Source of the DNA: an uncultured Xylophilus sp.
GTDB lineage: Bacteria; Pseudomonadota; Gammaproteobacteria; Burkholderiales; Burkholderiaceae_C
Assembly: GCA_913776965.1 (NCBI GenBank)
Contig: CAJYQL010000133.1
Span: 1-64,000 of the forward strand
Length of the DNA stretch: 64,000 nt
Direction of reading: 5' to 3'
Numbering within the stretch: the stretch's first letter is position 1; the number at the start of each line of letters is the position of its first letter. The notes beneath the pieces are model-generated. The model had not been told where the DNA came from. It saw nothing but the letters and a program-made list of their open reading frames with translations, and made no database searches. Both the position numbers and the translations under genes were made by a program. Below are positions 45,043-52,232 of the stretch, in pieces.

Positions 45043-46803
45043 TCAGGCCGGCACGGCACCTGCGGGCGGCAGGCTGCCGCCGGACGACGGCGACGCGGGG
45101 GCAGGAGCCGGCTGCTGCGCGCGCTGCAGCGCCTGCAGCACCTCGTCGCGCGGCCCGTCGGCCTGCACCCGGCCGTCGCGCAGGATCAGCAACCGGTCGG
45201 CCACGGCGACCACGCCGGGGCGGTGGCTGATCAGGAACACGGTCCGGCCACGCGCCTTGAGTTCCCGCACGGTGGAGAGCAGCGCGGCCTCGCCCTGGTC
45301 GTCGAGGTTGGCATTCGGTTCGTCCAGCACCACCAGCGCAGGGTCGCCGTATACCGCGCGGGCGAGCCCGATGCGCTGGCGCTGTCCGCCCGACAGCATG
45401 CCGCCGGCTTCACCGATCGGGGTGTCGTAACCCTTCGGGAAACGCAGGATCATGTCGTGCAGGCCGGCGCAGCGGGCGGCGTCGATCACCTTGTCGGAAT
45501 CGATCGTGCCGAAACGCGCGATGTTCTCGGCGATGGTGCCGTCGAACAGTTCGACGTCCTGCGGCAGGTAGCCCAGGTGCGGCCCCAGTTCACCGCGTTC
45601 CCAGCCGTCGATCGGCCGTTCGTCGAGCAGCACTTCGCCCGACACGTTCGGCCAGATGCCGATCATGACCCGGGCCAGCGTGGATTTGCCCGATCCCGAC
45701 GGACCGAGCACCACGGTCACCGTGCCCGGTGCGGCGGCAAAGCTCACGTCCTTCAGGATCGGCTCGCGCCGGCCCGAGGCCGATGCGACGACATTGCGCA
45801 GCGCGAGCGCACCGGTCGGCGCGACGCGGGTCAGCGCGGGATCGCGCTCCGGATGCGCCTGGAGCAGCTTCTCCAGCCGACGGAAGGCTTCGCGGGCGTT
45901 CACGAACACGCGCCAGGTGCTGACCATCATGTCGATCGGCGCCAGCGCCCGGGTCATCAGCACGTTGGACGCGATCATCGCGCCGGGCGACAGCTGCCCG
46001 TCGATCACCAGCAGCGCGCCGGCGCCGAGCGCGAACGACTGCTGGGTGTAGCGCAGAAGCTTGCTCCAGGCCGCGATGCGGTGGCCCAGCGCCTGCGACG
46101 CGCCGTTGCGTTCCATGTAGCGCTGATGGCGGGCCTGCCAGTGGCGCTGCAGGTTGCCGACCATGCCCATCGACTCCAGCACCTCGGCGTTGCGCAGCTT
46201 GCTCTGCAGGTAGGTGGTGGCCGCGCTGCCGGCCTTCGAGGCCGCCTCGGCCGGCGCCACCGTCTTGCGGTGGCCGAACCAGGCGAGTGCGCCCTGCAGC
46301 GCCGCGAAGATCAGCGCCAGGATGCCGAGCCACGGGTGCAGGAAGAACAGCACCAGGATGTAGATCGGTGCCCAGGGTGCGTCGAAGAACGCAAAGATGC
46401 CGGTGCCGGTCATGAACTGGCGGATCTGCAGCAGATCGGTGAAGGCCGACTGCGGCGCGGCGCCGGACTGGCTCAGGTTGGCCTCGAAGCTGGCGTTGAA
46501 CACCCGCGTGCCGAGCAGGCTGTCGAGCCGTACACCGGTGCGCACCAGCACCCGGGTGCGCATCCATTCCGAGAACGCCATCACCAGGAAGAAGAACAGC
46601 GTGACCAGCGACAGCGCGATCAAGGTCAGGTCGCTCTGGCTGATCATCACCCGGTCGTAGACCTGCAGCATGTACAGCGTGGGCGAGAGCATCAGCACGT
46701 TGATGACGCAGCTGAAGATGCCGACCATCACGAACTCGCGCCGGAAACCCCAGAGGATCTCGGTCAGCTCGCTGCGCCGGGTGGATGCGGAAGATGTGCT
46801 CAT
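45043..46803 (-). CDS. Type I secretion permease/ATPase (second of the pair, PrtD-type)
   Basis: A 586-residue ABC exporter without an N-terminal C39 peptidase or C39-like domain: the membrane domain starts near residue 20 (GFRREFVMVGIFSCVINVLML). The ATPase domain has Walker [10 protein letters not shown], signature LSGGQRQR and Walker B LVVLDEPNANLD. A Pro/Ala/Ser tail closes the protein. It lies 50 bases after the first ABC gene and 53 bases before hlyD. The tandem suggests a heterodimer or two substrate-specific homodimers. Confidence 0.92.
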   Translation of the reverse strand: MSTSSASTRRSELTEILWGFRREFVMVGIFSCVINVLMLSPTLYMLQVYDRVMISQSDLTLIALSLVTLFFFLVMAFSEWMRTRVLVRTGVRLDSLLGTRVFNASFEANLSQSGAAPQSAFTDLLQIRQFMTGTGIFAFFDAPWAPIYILVLFFLHPWLGILALIFAALQGALAWFGHRKTVAPAEAASKAGSAATTYLQSKLRNAEVLESMGMVGNLQRHWQARHQRYMERNGASQALGHRIAAWSKLLRYTQQSFALGAGALLVIDGQLSPGAMIASNVLMTRALAPIDMMVSTWRVFVNAREAFRRLEKLLQAHPERDPALTRVAPTGALALRNVVASASGRREPILKDVSFAAAPGTVTVVLGPSGSGKSTLARVMIGIWPNVSGEVLLDERPIDGWERGELGPHLGYLPQDVELFDGTIAENIARFGTIDSDKVIDAARCAGLHDMILRFPKGYDTPIGEAGGMLSGGQRQRIGLARAVYGDPALVVLDEPNANLDDQGEAALLSTVRELKARGRTVFLISHRPGVVAVADRLLILRDGRVQADGPRDEVLQALQRAQQPAPAPASPSSGGSLPPAGAVPA

Positions 46804-46853
46804 GGGTCGCGGGAATGCAGGGTCTTGTCGGTCGAAAGCGGCGGCGGTGTAGG

Positions 46854-48611
46854 TCAGGCCGGCACGACGGCCGTGCTGCCGGCAGGCGCGGCCGGCCGTT
46901 GCGCAGGCGCCTGCGGCACCGGCTGCTGCGCCTTCTGCAGCGCGGCCAGCACTTCGTCGCGCGGTCCGAACGCCGCCATCTGGCCGTCCCGCATCACCAG
47001 CATCTTGTCGGCGACCGACAGCACGCTCATGCGGTGGGTCATCACGACGAAGGTGGTGCCGCGGGCCTTGAGTTCGGCAATCGCACGGACCAGCGCAGCG
47101 TCGCCCTCCTCGTCCAGGCTGGAGTTGGGTTCGTCCAGCACCACGAAGACCGGATCGCCGTACAGCGCGCGGGCCAGGCCGACCCGCTGGCGCTGGCCGC
47201 CGGAGAGCCGCGCGCCTTCGCGGCCGACCTGCGTGTCATAGCCCTCGGGCAGCGCCAGGATGAATTCGTGCAGGCCGACCGCGCGCGCCGCGGCCTCGAC
47301 CTTGGCGCGCTCGACCTGACCGAAACGCGCGATGTTCTCCGCGAGCGTGCCGTCGAACAGCTCGATGCCCTGCGGCAGGTAGCCGACGTGCGGGCCCAGC
47401 TCGCCCTTGTCCCAGGCATGCACGTCCACCCCGTCGAGCCGCACCTTGCCACCGGCCGACGGCCAGATGCCGACCAGCAGCCGCGCGAGCGTCGTCTTGC
47501 CGGAGGCCGACGGGCCGACCACCGCCAGCACCTCGCCCTTGGGCAGCGCGAACTGCACGCCGCGCAGGATCGGCACGGTGCCGCCCGGCGCGGCGGCGAC
47601 CACGCCTTCGACCTGCAGCGCACCCCGGGGCGCGGGCAGCGCCATCGTCTCCGGCGGCGCGGGCACGGCCGAGAGCAGGCCGTCGAGCCGCCGCCAAGCG
47701 TCGCGTGCATTGACCACGCCCTGCCACTGCGACACCACCTGCACCAGCGGCGCCAGCACGCGGCCGCCGAGGATGGAGGACACGATCATCATCGCCGCGC
47801 CGCCGTTGAGCTGGTTGCGCAGCAGCAGCCAGCAGCTCAGGCCGAGCAGCAGCGAACTGATCACGTTCTGGATGAAGCGCGAGGCCGCCTGGAAACCGCC
47901 CGCCCGATCGGAGGCGATCGCCTGCAGGCCGAGGAATTCGCGCTGCCGTTCCATCCACCGGCGGTGGATGTTGCGCAGCATGCCCATCGACTCGATCACC
48001 TCGGCATTGCGCAGCGAACCGTCGGCGTACTGCTGCGCGGCGATCGCGCTGCGGTTGGCAGCCGTCAGCGGCGGCTGGGTGCTGCGCTCGTTGAGCCAGC
48101 CGACGAAGGTCTGCACGACCGCGCCGACGACGGCAGACCAGCCGAGCACCGGGCTGATCATGAAGATCAGCACCAGGAACACCAGCGACACCGGCGCCTC
48201 CATGATCGCCATCACCACCGGCGAATGGAAGAAGTCGCGGATCGTGCGGAAGTCCGTCATCGGCTGCACGGTGCCGCCGGGCACGCGGCGCAGGTTAGCA
48301 TCGAAGATCGCGCGGAACACCCGGTCGCTGAACCGGCCGTCGAACGCCACGCCGGCGCCGCGCAGGATCTCGGCCCGGCCCCATTCGAGGATTTCCATGA
48401 CGACGTAGGCGAGCATGACCAGCACGGTGAGCATGGTCAGCGTCAGGTGGTTGCGGCTGTTGACCACCCGGTCGTAGACCTCCAGCATGTACCACGACGG
48501 CATCAGCACCAGTAGGCTGGCGACCAGGCTGAACCAGCCGGCGCGCACGAAATGCGGCCGCAGCTCGGTCAGGGCCTTGCGCAGTTCGGACTGCGGTTTC
48601 TGGGGATTCAT
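46854..48611 (-). CDS. Type I secretion permease/ATPase (first of the pair, PrtD-type)
   Basis: A 585-residue ABC exporter similar in layout to the next gene but clearly diverged. Membrane helices begin near residue 25 (AGWFSLVASLLVLMPSWYML). The ATPase domain has Walker A GPSASGKTT (Thr in place of the last Ser), signature LSGGQRQR and Walker B FVVLDEPNSSLD, so both copies look catalytically intact. Its ATG overlaps the stop of the TnpB-like gene (ATGA at 48608-48611), tying the two in translation. Confidence 0.92.
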   Translation of the reverse strand: MNPQKPQSELRKALTELRPHFVRAGWFSLVASLLVLMPSWYMLEVYDRVVNSRNHLTLTMLTVLVMLAYVVMEILEWGRAEILRGAGVAFDGRFSDRVFRAIFDANLRRVPGGTVQPMTDFRTIRDFFHSPVVMAIMEAPVSLVFLVLIFMISPVLGWSAVVGAVVQTFVGWLNERSTQPPLTAANRSAIAAQQYADGSLRNAEVIESMGMLRNIHRRWMERQREFLGLQAIASDRAGGFQAASRFIQNVISSLLLGLSCWLLLRNQLNGGAAMMIVSSILGGRVLAPLVQVVSQWQGVVNARDAWRRLDGLLSAVPAPPETMALPAPRGALQVEGVVAAAPGGTVPILRGVQFALPKGEVLAVVGPSASGKTTLARLLVGIWPSAGGKVRLDGVDVHAWDKGELGPHVGYLPQGIELFDGTLAENIARFGQVERAKVEAAARAVGLHEFILALPEGYDTQVGREGARLSGGQRQRVGLARALYGDPVFVVLDEPNSSLDEEGDAALVRAIAELKARGTTFVVMTHRMSVLSVADKMLVMRDGQMAAFGPRDEVLAALQKAQQPVPQAPAQRPAAPAGSTAVVPA

Positions 48612-49222
48612 GCGGCTTCCTCGACGATCACGTATTCAGGGATGTGCCCGGCCCGGTCGGCCACCTGGGCGGCGGTGGCGGACTCCTCGCCTTCCTCGGG
48701 TGCGGACAGCAGGAACGACAGCTGGAAGACGCCGTCGGCGCGGCGGGTCAGCACGATCTCGCGCAGCTTCTGCTGGTGGAACGCCGCTTCCTGCGCCTCG
48801 GCGAGCGTCAGGTGGAAGCGCATCCGGCCGTCGAGCGTGTACATCGACAGCTGGCCCGCCTTGAGGCTCAGGGTGTGGCGGTCGAAATACACCGGGCAGG
48901 TGTCGGTGAAGCGCAGTAGCGGCAGCGGCTTGTCGCCCAGACGATTCAGGTTGAACGGGCTGTTGGCATGCTGGAACACCAGCCGGCCGGTACGCGAGAC
49001 GGAATAGATGGCGTTGCAGACCATCTGCGAACCGACCTCGGGGAACTGCTGACGCAGCGACTTGTAGGCGAGATGGTGCAGGGTAACGCGGTTCCAGCAT
49101 TTGGTGCTCTGCACCAGCGGTGCCAGCGCATTGCAGACCTGCGCGAAGGTGGCCTGCAAGGCAAGCAGCCGGGCCGCCTGCTCGGGCGATGTGTCCAGCG
49201 GAATGTGCAACACCGAATTCAT
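48608..49222 (-). CDS. RuvC-less TnpB N-terminal-like protein heading the secretion operon
   Basis: A 204-residue protein whose pattern follows the N-terminal (guide-RNA-binding) half of some TnpB/IS605 OrfB proteins. It has TSPEQAARLLALQATFAQVCNAL (two parts, 11-33), RVTLHHLAYKSLRQQF (45-60), GSQMVCNAIYSVSR (64-77), VYFDRHTLSLK (111-121), MYTLDGR (127-133) and LTRRADGVFQLSFLLS (158-173). In such proteins a RuvC nuclease domain follows; here the frame ends after 30 acidic/alanine-rich residues with no DED catalytic residues. It is not a broken pseudogene: the stop overlaps the next gene start. The ATG at 49222 is used; no ribosome site precedes it and an extended -10 lies 11 bases before, so the mRNA may be nearly leaderless. 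A GTG at 49297 is an alternative. The TnpB link comes from recalled family patterns, not a search. Confidence 0.6.
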   Translation of the reverse strand: MNSVLHIPLDTSPEQAARLLALQATFAQVCNALAPLVQSTKCWNRVTLHHLAYKSLRQQFPEVGSQMVCNAIYSVSRTGRLVFQHANSPFNLNRLGDKPLPLLRFTDTCPVYFDRHTLSLKAGQLSMYTLDGRMRFHLTLAEAQEAAFHQQKLREIVLTRRADGVFQLSFLLSAPEEGEESATAAQVADRAGHIPEYVIVEEAA

Positions 49223-49257
49223 ATAGGAACGAATTGTAGCAAGCACTCCTATATGAA
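49218..49257 (-). promoter_or_regulatory. Promoter with 11-bp perfect inverted repeat straddling the start codon
   Basis: TTCATATAGGA (49218-49228) and TCCTATATGAA (49247-49257) are exact inverted copies separated by 18 bases. On the minus strand the spacer holds TGCTACAAT, an extended -10 element (hexamer at 49238-49233). The start site would fall at about 49226-49224, only a few bases from the ATG at 49222. One arm covers the start codon, so a dimer bound here would block transcription of the whole secretion operon. No good -35 box is visible. Confidence 0.6.
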
Positions 49258-49311
49258 ACAGCTGCGGGCGTCGGCGGCTGTGGTGCGCCTGCCGCACCCT
49301 CCCATAAAACC

Positions 49312-49350
49312 GCTATTTACCTGATAGCACCATACGCAGACAGGATGGGC
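49312..49350 (+). repeat. Copy 6 of the dispersed repeat (degenerate)
   Basis: GCTATTTACCTGATAGC is followed by ACCATACGCAGACAGG. It keeps the dyad-plus-CGCAG layout but differs in many bases. It lies in the 148-base gap (49223-49370) between the rhodanese gene end and the secretion operon promoter. Confidence 0.5.
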
Positions 49351-49370
49351 GCCAAGGCCCGTTCAGGGCA

Positions 49371-49826
49371 TCAATTCTGCTGCCAGGGCAGACCGTGGAA
49401 CCGCCAGCCGCCGCGCTGGCCGCGGTGCCGCTGCGCATCGGGATCCCCTTCGAATCCTTCGAGGATGTTGTAGGCCTCGACACCCAGCTGGGTCGCGCGC
49501 CGGGCCGCCGCGACAGAACGCACGCCGCTGCGGCACAGCATCACCGCCTTGCGCCCATCCACGGTCGCCGCCAACAGCGCCTCGTCGAAGTCGGCATTCG
49601 GCACCATGCCCGGCCACTGTTTCCACGCCAGGGCCACCGCACCCGGCACGAAGCCGACCCATTCGCGCTCGGCATCGCTGCGCACGTCGATCAGCACGGC
49701 ATCGCCGGCCTGGACCAGGGCCCAGGCCTGCTGCGGTGTCAGGTCGCCGGCATAGCCTTCGGCAGGACGGGCGCCCCCGACAGGAGATGATGAGGGAGTA
49801 GAGGAGGTATCGGCAGCGGAGGTCAT
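49371..49826 (-). CDS. Rhodanese-like sulfurtransferase
   Basis: A 151-residue single-domain rhodanese. The active-site Cys is C98 in VMLCRSGVRS and the cap region is AVLIDVRSDAEREWVGFVPGA. A Ser/Thr/Pro-rich N-terminus (about 1-25) precedes the domain. The loop length after the Cys fits sulfur transfer rather than phosphatase (Cdc25-like) use. The start at 49826 has GGAGG-like bases upstream on its strand. It lies 44 bases after the YgjP-type gene, same strand. Role probably sulfur trafficking or cyanide/thiosulfate metabolism. Confidence 0.9.
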   Translation of the reverse strand: MTSAADTSSTPSSSPVGGARPAEGYAGDLTPQQAWALVQAGDAVLIDVRSDAEREWVGFVPGAVALAWKQWPGMVPNADFDEALLAATVDGRKAVMLCRSGVRSVAAARRATQLGVEAYNILEGFEGDPDAQRHRGQRGGWRFHGLPWQQN

Positions 49827-49870
49827 GCTGGAAATTCTGCCATCCGCTGGCAGACCGCCCTGCCCTCCGG

Positions 49871-50830
49871 CTAGTCCGACCAGCGCGGCACCGCGTCGCT
49901 GCGCAGTTCCGCCCGCAGCCGGAGGTGGTCCGGCACTACGGTCGCCACGGTGGCCCAGAAGCGCGGGCTGTGGTCCATGTGCCGCAGGTGGGCGAGCTCG
50001 TGGGCGACGACGTAGTCGATCACCTCGGGCCGGAAATGCATCAGCCGCCAGTGCAGCCGGATGCCGCCGTCGCCGCTGGCGCTGCCCCAGCGGGTGCGGG
50101 CGCTGGTCAGCGCGAGCCGGCGCCACTGCACACCGAGCCGCGGCGCGAAATGGTCGAGCCGCGCAGTGAACCAGGGCCGCGCCTCGCGCCGCAGCCAGGC
50201 CTGCACGGTCGCCGCGACGGCATCGGGCGGGCTGCCGGCCGGCAGCGCCAGTTGCAGCATCAGGCCATTGACACCGTCGTCGGCCAGGACCGCACCGGGC
50301 ACGCCCCGGGCCGGTGCCGCTCCGCCGAGCGCCACCGTTACCTCGCGGCCCAGATACGGGAAACGGACGCCGTCGCCCCAGGCGATCTCGGCCTGCCGCT
50401 GGCGGCCACGCCGGTCGCCGGCTTCCGCAAGCTTGCGCAGGATCCACGCCGACTTCTCCAGCAGGGCGGCGTCGATCTGGTGCAGCGGCACCCAGCCCGG
50501 CGCCCGCACGCACAGGCCGTCGGGTCCGACCGAGAAGCCGATGGTGCGGCGACGTCCGCGCACCAGGGCATACACCACCCGCTGGCCGCCCAGCAGCGCT
50601 TCGCGGTTGGCGCGGGGATGCGCCAGCAGGGTGCCGGCGGCGCCATCGGCCTCGCCGGCGCCATCGTCCGGCAGCAACTCGGGCGCCGGCGGCTTCCGTG
50701 GGCGCGACACCCGCAGGCGTGGCGTGCCCGTCGCAGGCCCGCGGCGCGCAGGCGGCATGGCGCCGGCATCGGCACCGCGGTCGCCGCCGCGGCCGAGGAA
50801 GTCGAGCGCCAGCTGCATCAGCCGCTGCAT
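49871..50830 (-). CDS. YgjP-like (M48/SprT-type) metallopeptidase family protein
   Basis: A 319-residue protein with a C-terminal YgjP/DUF45 domain. The zinc motif is HELAHLRHMDHSPRFW, and the preceding IRLHWRLMHFRPEVIDYVVA is typical. The first 90 residues are a low-complexity Arg/Pro/Ala region. The ATG at 50830 is chosen; a GTG at 50848 that overlaps the plsC stop is a close alternative. Family members are predicted peptidases of unknown substrate, and neighbourhood to plsC/gmhB/glyS is common in Burkholderiales. Confidence 0.85.
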   Translation of the reverse strand: MQRLMQLALDFLGRGGDRGADAGAMPPARRGPATGTPRLRVSRPRKPPAPELLPDDGAGEADGAAGTLLAHPRANREALLGGQRVVYALVRGRRRTIGFSVGPDGLCVRAPGWVPLHQIDAALLEKSAWILRKLAEAGDRRGRQRQAEIAWGDGVRFPYLGREVTVALGGAAPARGVPGAVLADDGVNGLMLQLALPAGSPPDAVAATVQAWLRREARPWFTARLDHFAPRLGVQWRRLALTSARTRWGSASGDGGIRLHWRLMHFRPEVIDYVVAHELAHLRHMDHSPRFWATVATVVPDHLRLRAELRSDAVPRWSD

Positions 50831-50840
50831 GCCGTCGTCC

Positions 50841-51581
50841 TCAGGCACGGTAGGCCTCGGGGTCGAGGCGGCGCATCTCCGTCTCGATCCAGGCCTCGAC
50901 CTCGCGCATCAGCTCTTCCGGCTGGCGGCCGGCGCTCGGGATGGCCGGGCCGATCGACACGTCGACGGTGCCCGGCCGCTTGATGAAGGCCTTGCGCGGC
51001 CAGACCTTGGCGGAGCTGACCGCGACCGGGATCACCGGCGCACCGGTCTCGACCGCGAGCCGGGTGCCGCCGCTCTTGTAGGTGCCCTGCTGACCGCGCG
51101 GGATGCGGGTGCCCTCGGGGAACATGATCACCCAGACGCCTTTGGCCAGCAGCCGCCGGCCCTGCGACACCACCTTGTTGAACGCCTGGGCGCGCAGCTT
51201 GCGGTCGATGTGGATCATGTCGAGCCGGCCCATCGCCCAGCCGAAGAACGGCACGTAGAGCAGCTCCTTTTTGAACACGTAGGCCAGCGGATGCGGCATC
51301 AGCACCGGCATCAGGAAGGTCTCGAGCGTGGACTGGTGCTTGACCAGCAGGATCGCAGCACTGGTCTCGCCCTGCGGCAGGTTTTCCCGGCCCGAGACGC
51401 GGACCCGGATGCCCAGGATCGCCTGCGCCGGCGGACCGGACGCCAGCCACAGCCAGCCCGCGGCCATCCAGTAGAGCCGGGTGCTGCTGATGAAGAGCGA
51501 GGCGACCAGCATCGCGATCGCCCAGGGCACGACGGTCACCAGCATCCAGAGGGCGTGCAGCAGGGAGCGGATCAGGGGCAT
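50841..51581 (-). CDS. plsC: 1-acyl-sn-glycerol-3-phosphate acyltransferase
   Basis: A 246-residue membrane-bound acyltransferase making phosphatidic acid from lysophosphatidate. One or two N-terminal membrane helices (about 10-45) precede the catalytic block. The usual HX4D motif is present as HX4E (KHQSTLE, H82 to E87), a substitution common in betaproteobacterial relatives. The substrate motif FPEGTRIPRGQ follows. It lies 74 bases after gmhB; the spacer holds a dispersed repeat. Confidence 0.92.
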   Translation of the reverse strand: MPLIRSLLHALWMLVTVVPWAIAMLVASLFISSTRLYWMAAGWLWLASGPPAQAILGIRVRVSGRENLPQGETSAAILLVKHQSTLETFLMPVLMPHPLAYVFKKELLYVPFFGWAMGRLDMIHIDRKLRAQAFNKVVSQGRRLLAKGVWVIMFPEGTRIPRGQQGTYKSGGTRLAVETGAPVIPVAVSSAKVWPRKAFIKRPGTVDVSIGPAIPSAGRQPEELMREVEAWIETEMRRLDPEAYRA

Positions 51582-51620
51582 GTGAGATCGGATGGAAAGA
51601 GGGCTCCAGCGCTCGTCGGA

Positions 51621-51650
51621 CCTGCGCAGGCAGCTATCGAAAAAGGAGCA
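51621..51650 (-). repeat. Copy 7 of the dispersed repeat
   Basis: Read on the minus strand: TGCTCCTTTTTCGATAGC followed by TGCCTGCGCAGG. It lies between the gmhB stop and the plsC start, so it is transcribed within the operon. Confidence 0.6.
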
Positions 51651-51655
51651 AAGCG

Positions 51656-52231
51656 CTAGGCCCCGGCCCGCGGGCCGTCCACCGCATCGCGCTCGACCGC
51701 GAAGGCCGCGAAGGCCGCCAGATCCGCATGTACGCGGGTGCCTTCGGGAAACTCGGGCGGCAGCGGCTCGTCGGCGCGGCCGCGGGTGCGGCCGGTCAGC
51801 ACCAGGTGCGGTTCGCAGCCCAGCGCCGTGCCGGCCTGCAGGTCGCGCAGCCGGTCGCCGACCATCGGCACGCCGTCGAGCGCCATGCCGTAGCGTTCGG
51901 CGATCTGCTCGAACAGGCCGGGCAGCGGCATGCGGCAGTCGCAGTGCTCGCCGAGGCCGTGCGGGCAGTAGAAGACCGCGTCGATCCGGCCGCCCGCGGC
52001 GGCCAGCATCTTGTGCATCTTCTTGTGGATGGCGTTCAGCGCCGCCACGTCGAACAGCCCGCGGCCGAGGCCCGACTGGTTCGACACCACGACGACGTGG
52101 AAGCCGGCATGGTTCAGCTGCGCGATCGCCTCCAGCGCGCCCGGCAGCGGCACCCACTCGTCCGGCGAGGTGACGAAGTCCTCGCGTCCCTCGTTGATCG
52201 TGCCATCGCGGTCGAGGATGACGAGCTTCAT
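51656..52231 (-). CDS. gmhB: D-glycero-beta-D-manno-heptose 1,7-bisphosphate 7-phosphatase
   Basis: A 191-residue HAD phosphatase in the ADP-heptose pathway for lipopolysaccharide core. The HAD motif I nucleophile is D7 and the general acid D9 in LDRDGTINEG. VVVSNQSGLGRG is motif II. The zinc loop CPHGLGEHCDCRMP, with its CxH..CxC cysteines, and motif IV MVGDRLRDLQAG are clear. It follows glyS directly (one base between the genes), a conserved Burkholderiales order. Confidence 0.95.
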   Translation of the reverse strand: MKLVILDRDGTINEGREDFVTSPDEWVPLPGALEAIAQLNHAGFHVVVVSNQSGLGRGLFDVAALNAIHKKMHKMLAAAGGRIDAVFYCPHGLGEHCDCRMPLPGLFEQIAERYGMALDGVPMVGDRLRDLQAGTALGCEPHLVLTGRTRGRADEPLPPEFPEGTRVHADLAAFAAFAVERDAVDGPRAGA

Positions 52232-52232
52232 C

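Noticed and set aside
48608-49222. Reading the TnpB-like gene as a simple decayed insertion sequence
   Set aside because: No terminal hairpins, no TnpA and no leftover RuvC coding sequence were seen downstream; the stop overlaps the next gene. Decay is therefore less likely than recruitment, though not excluded.
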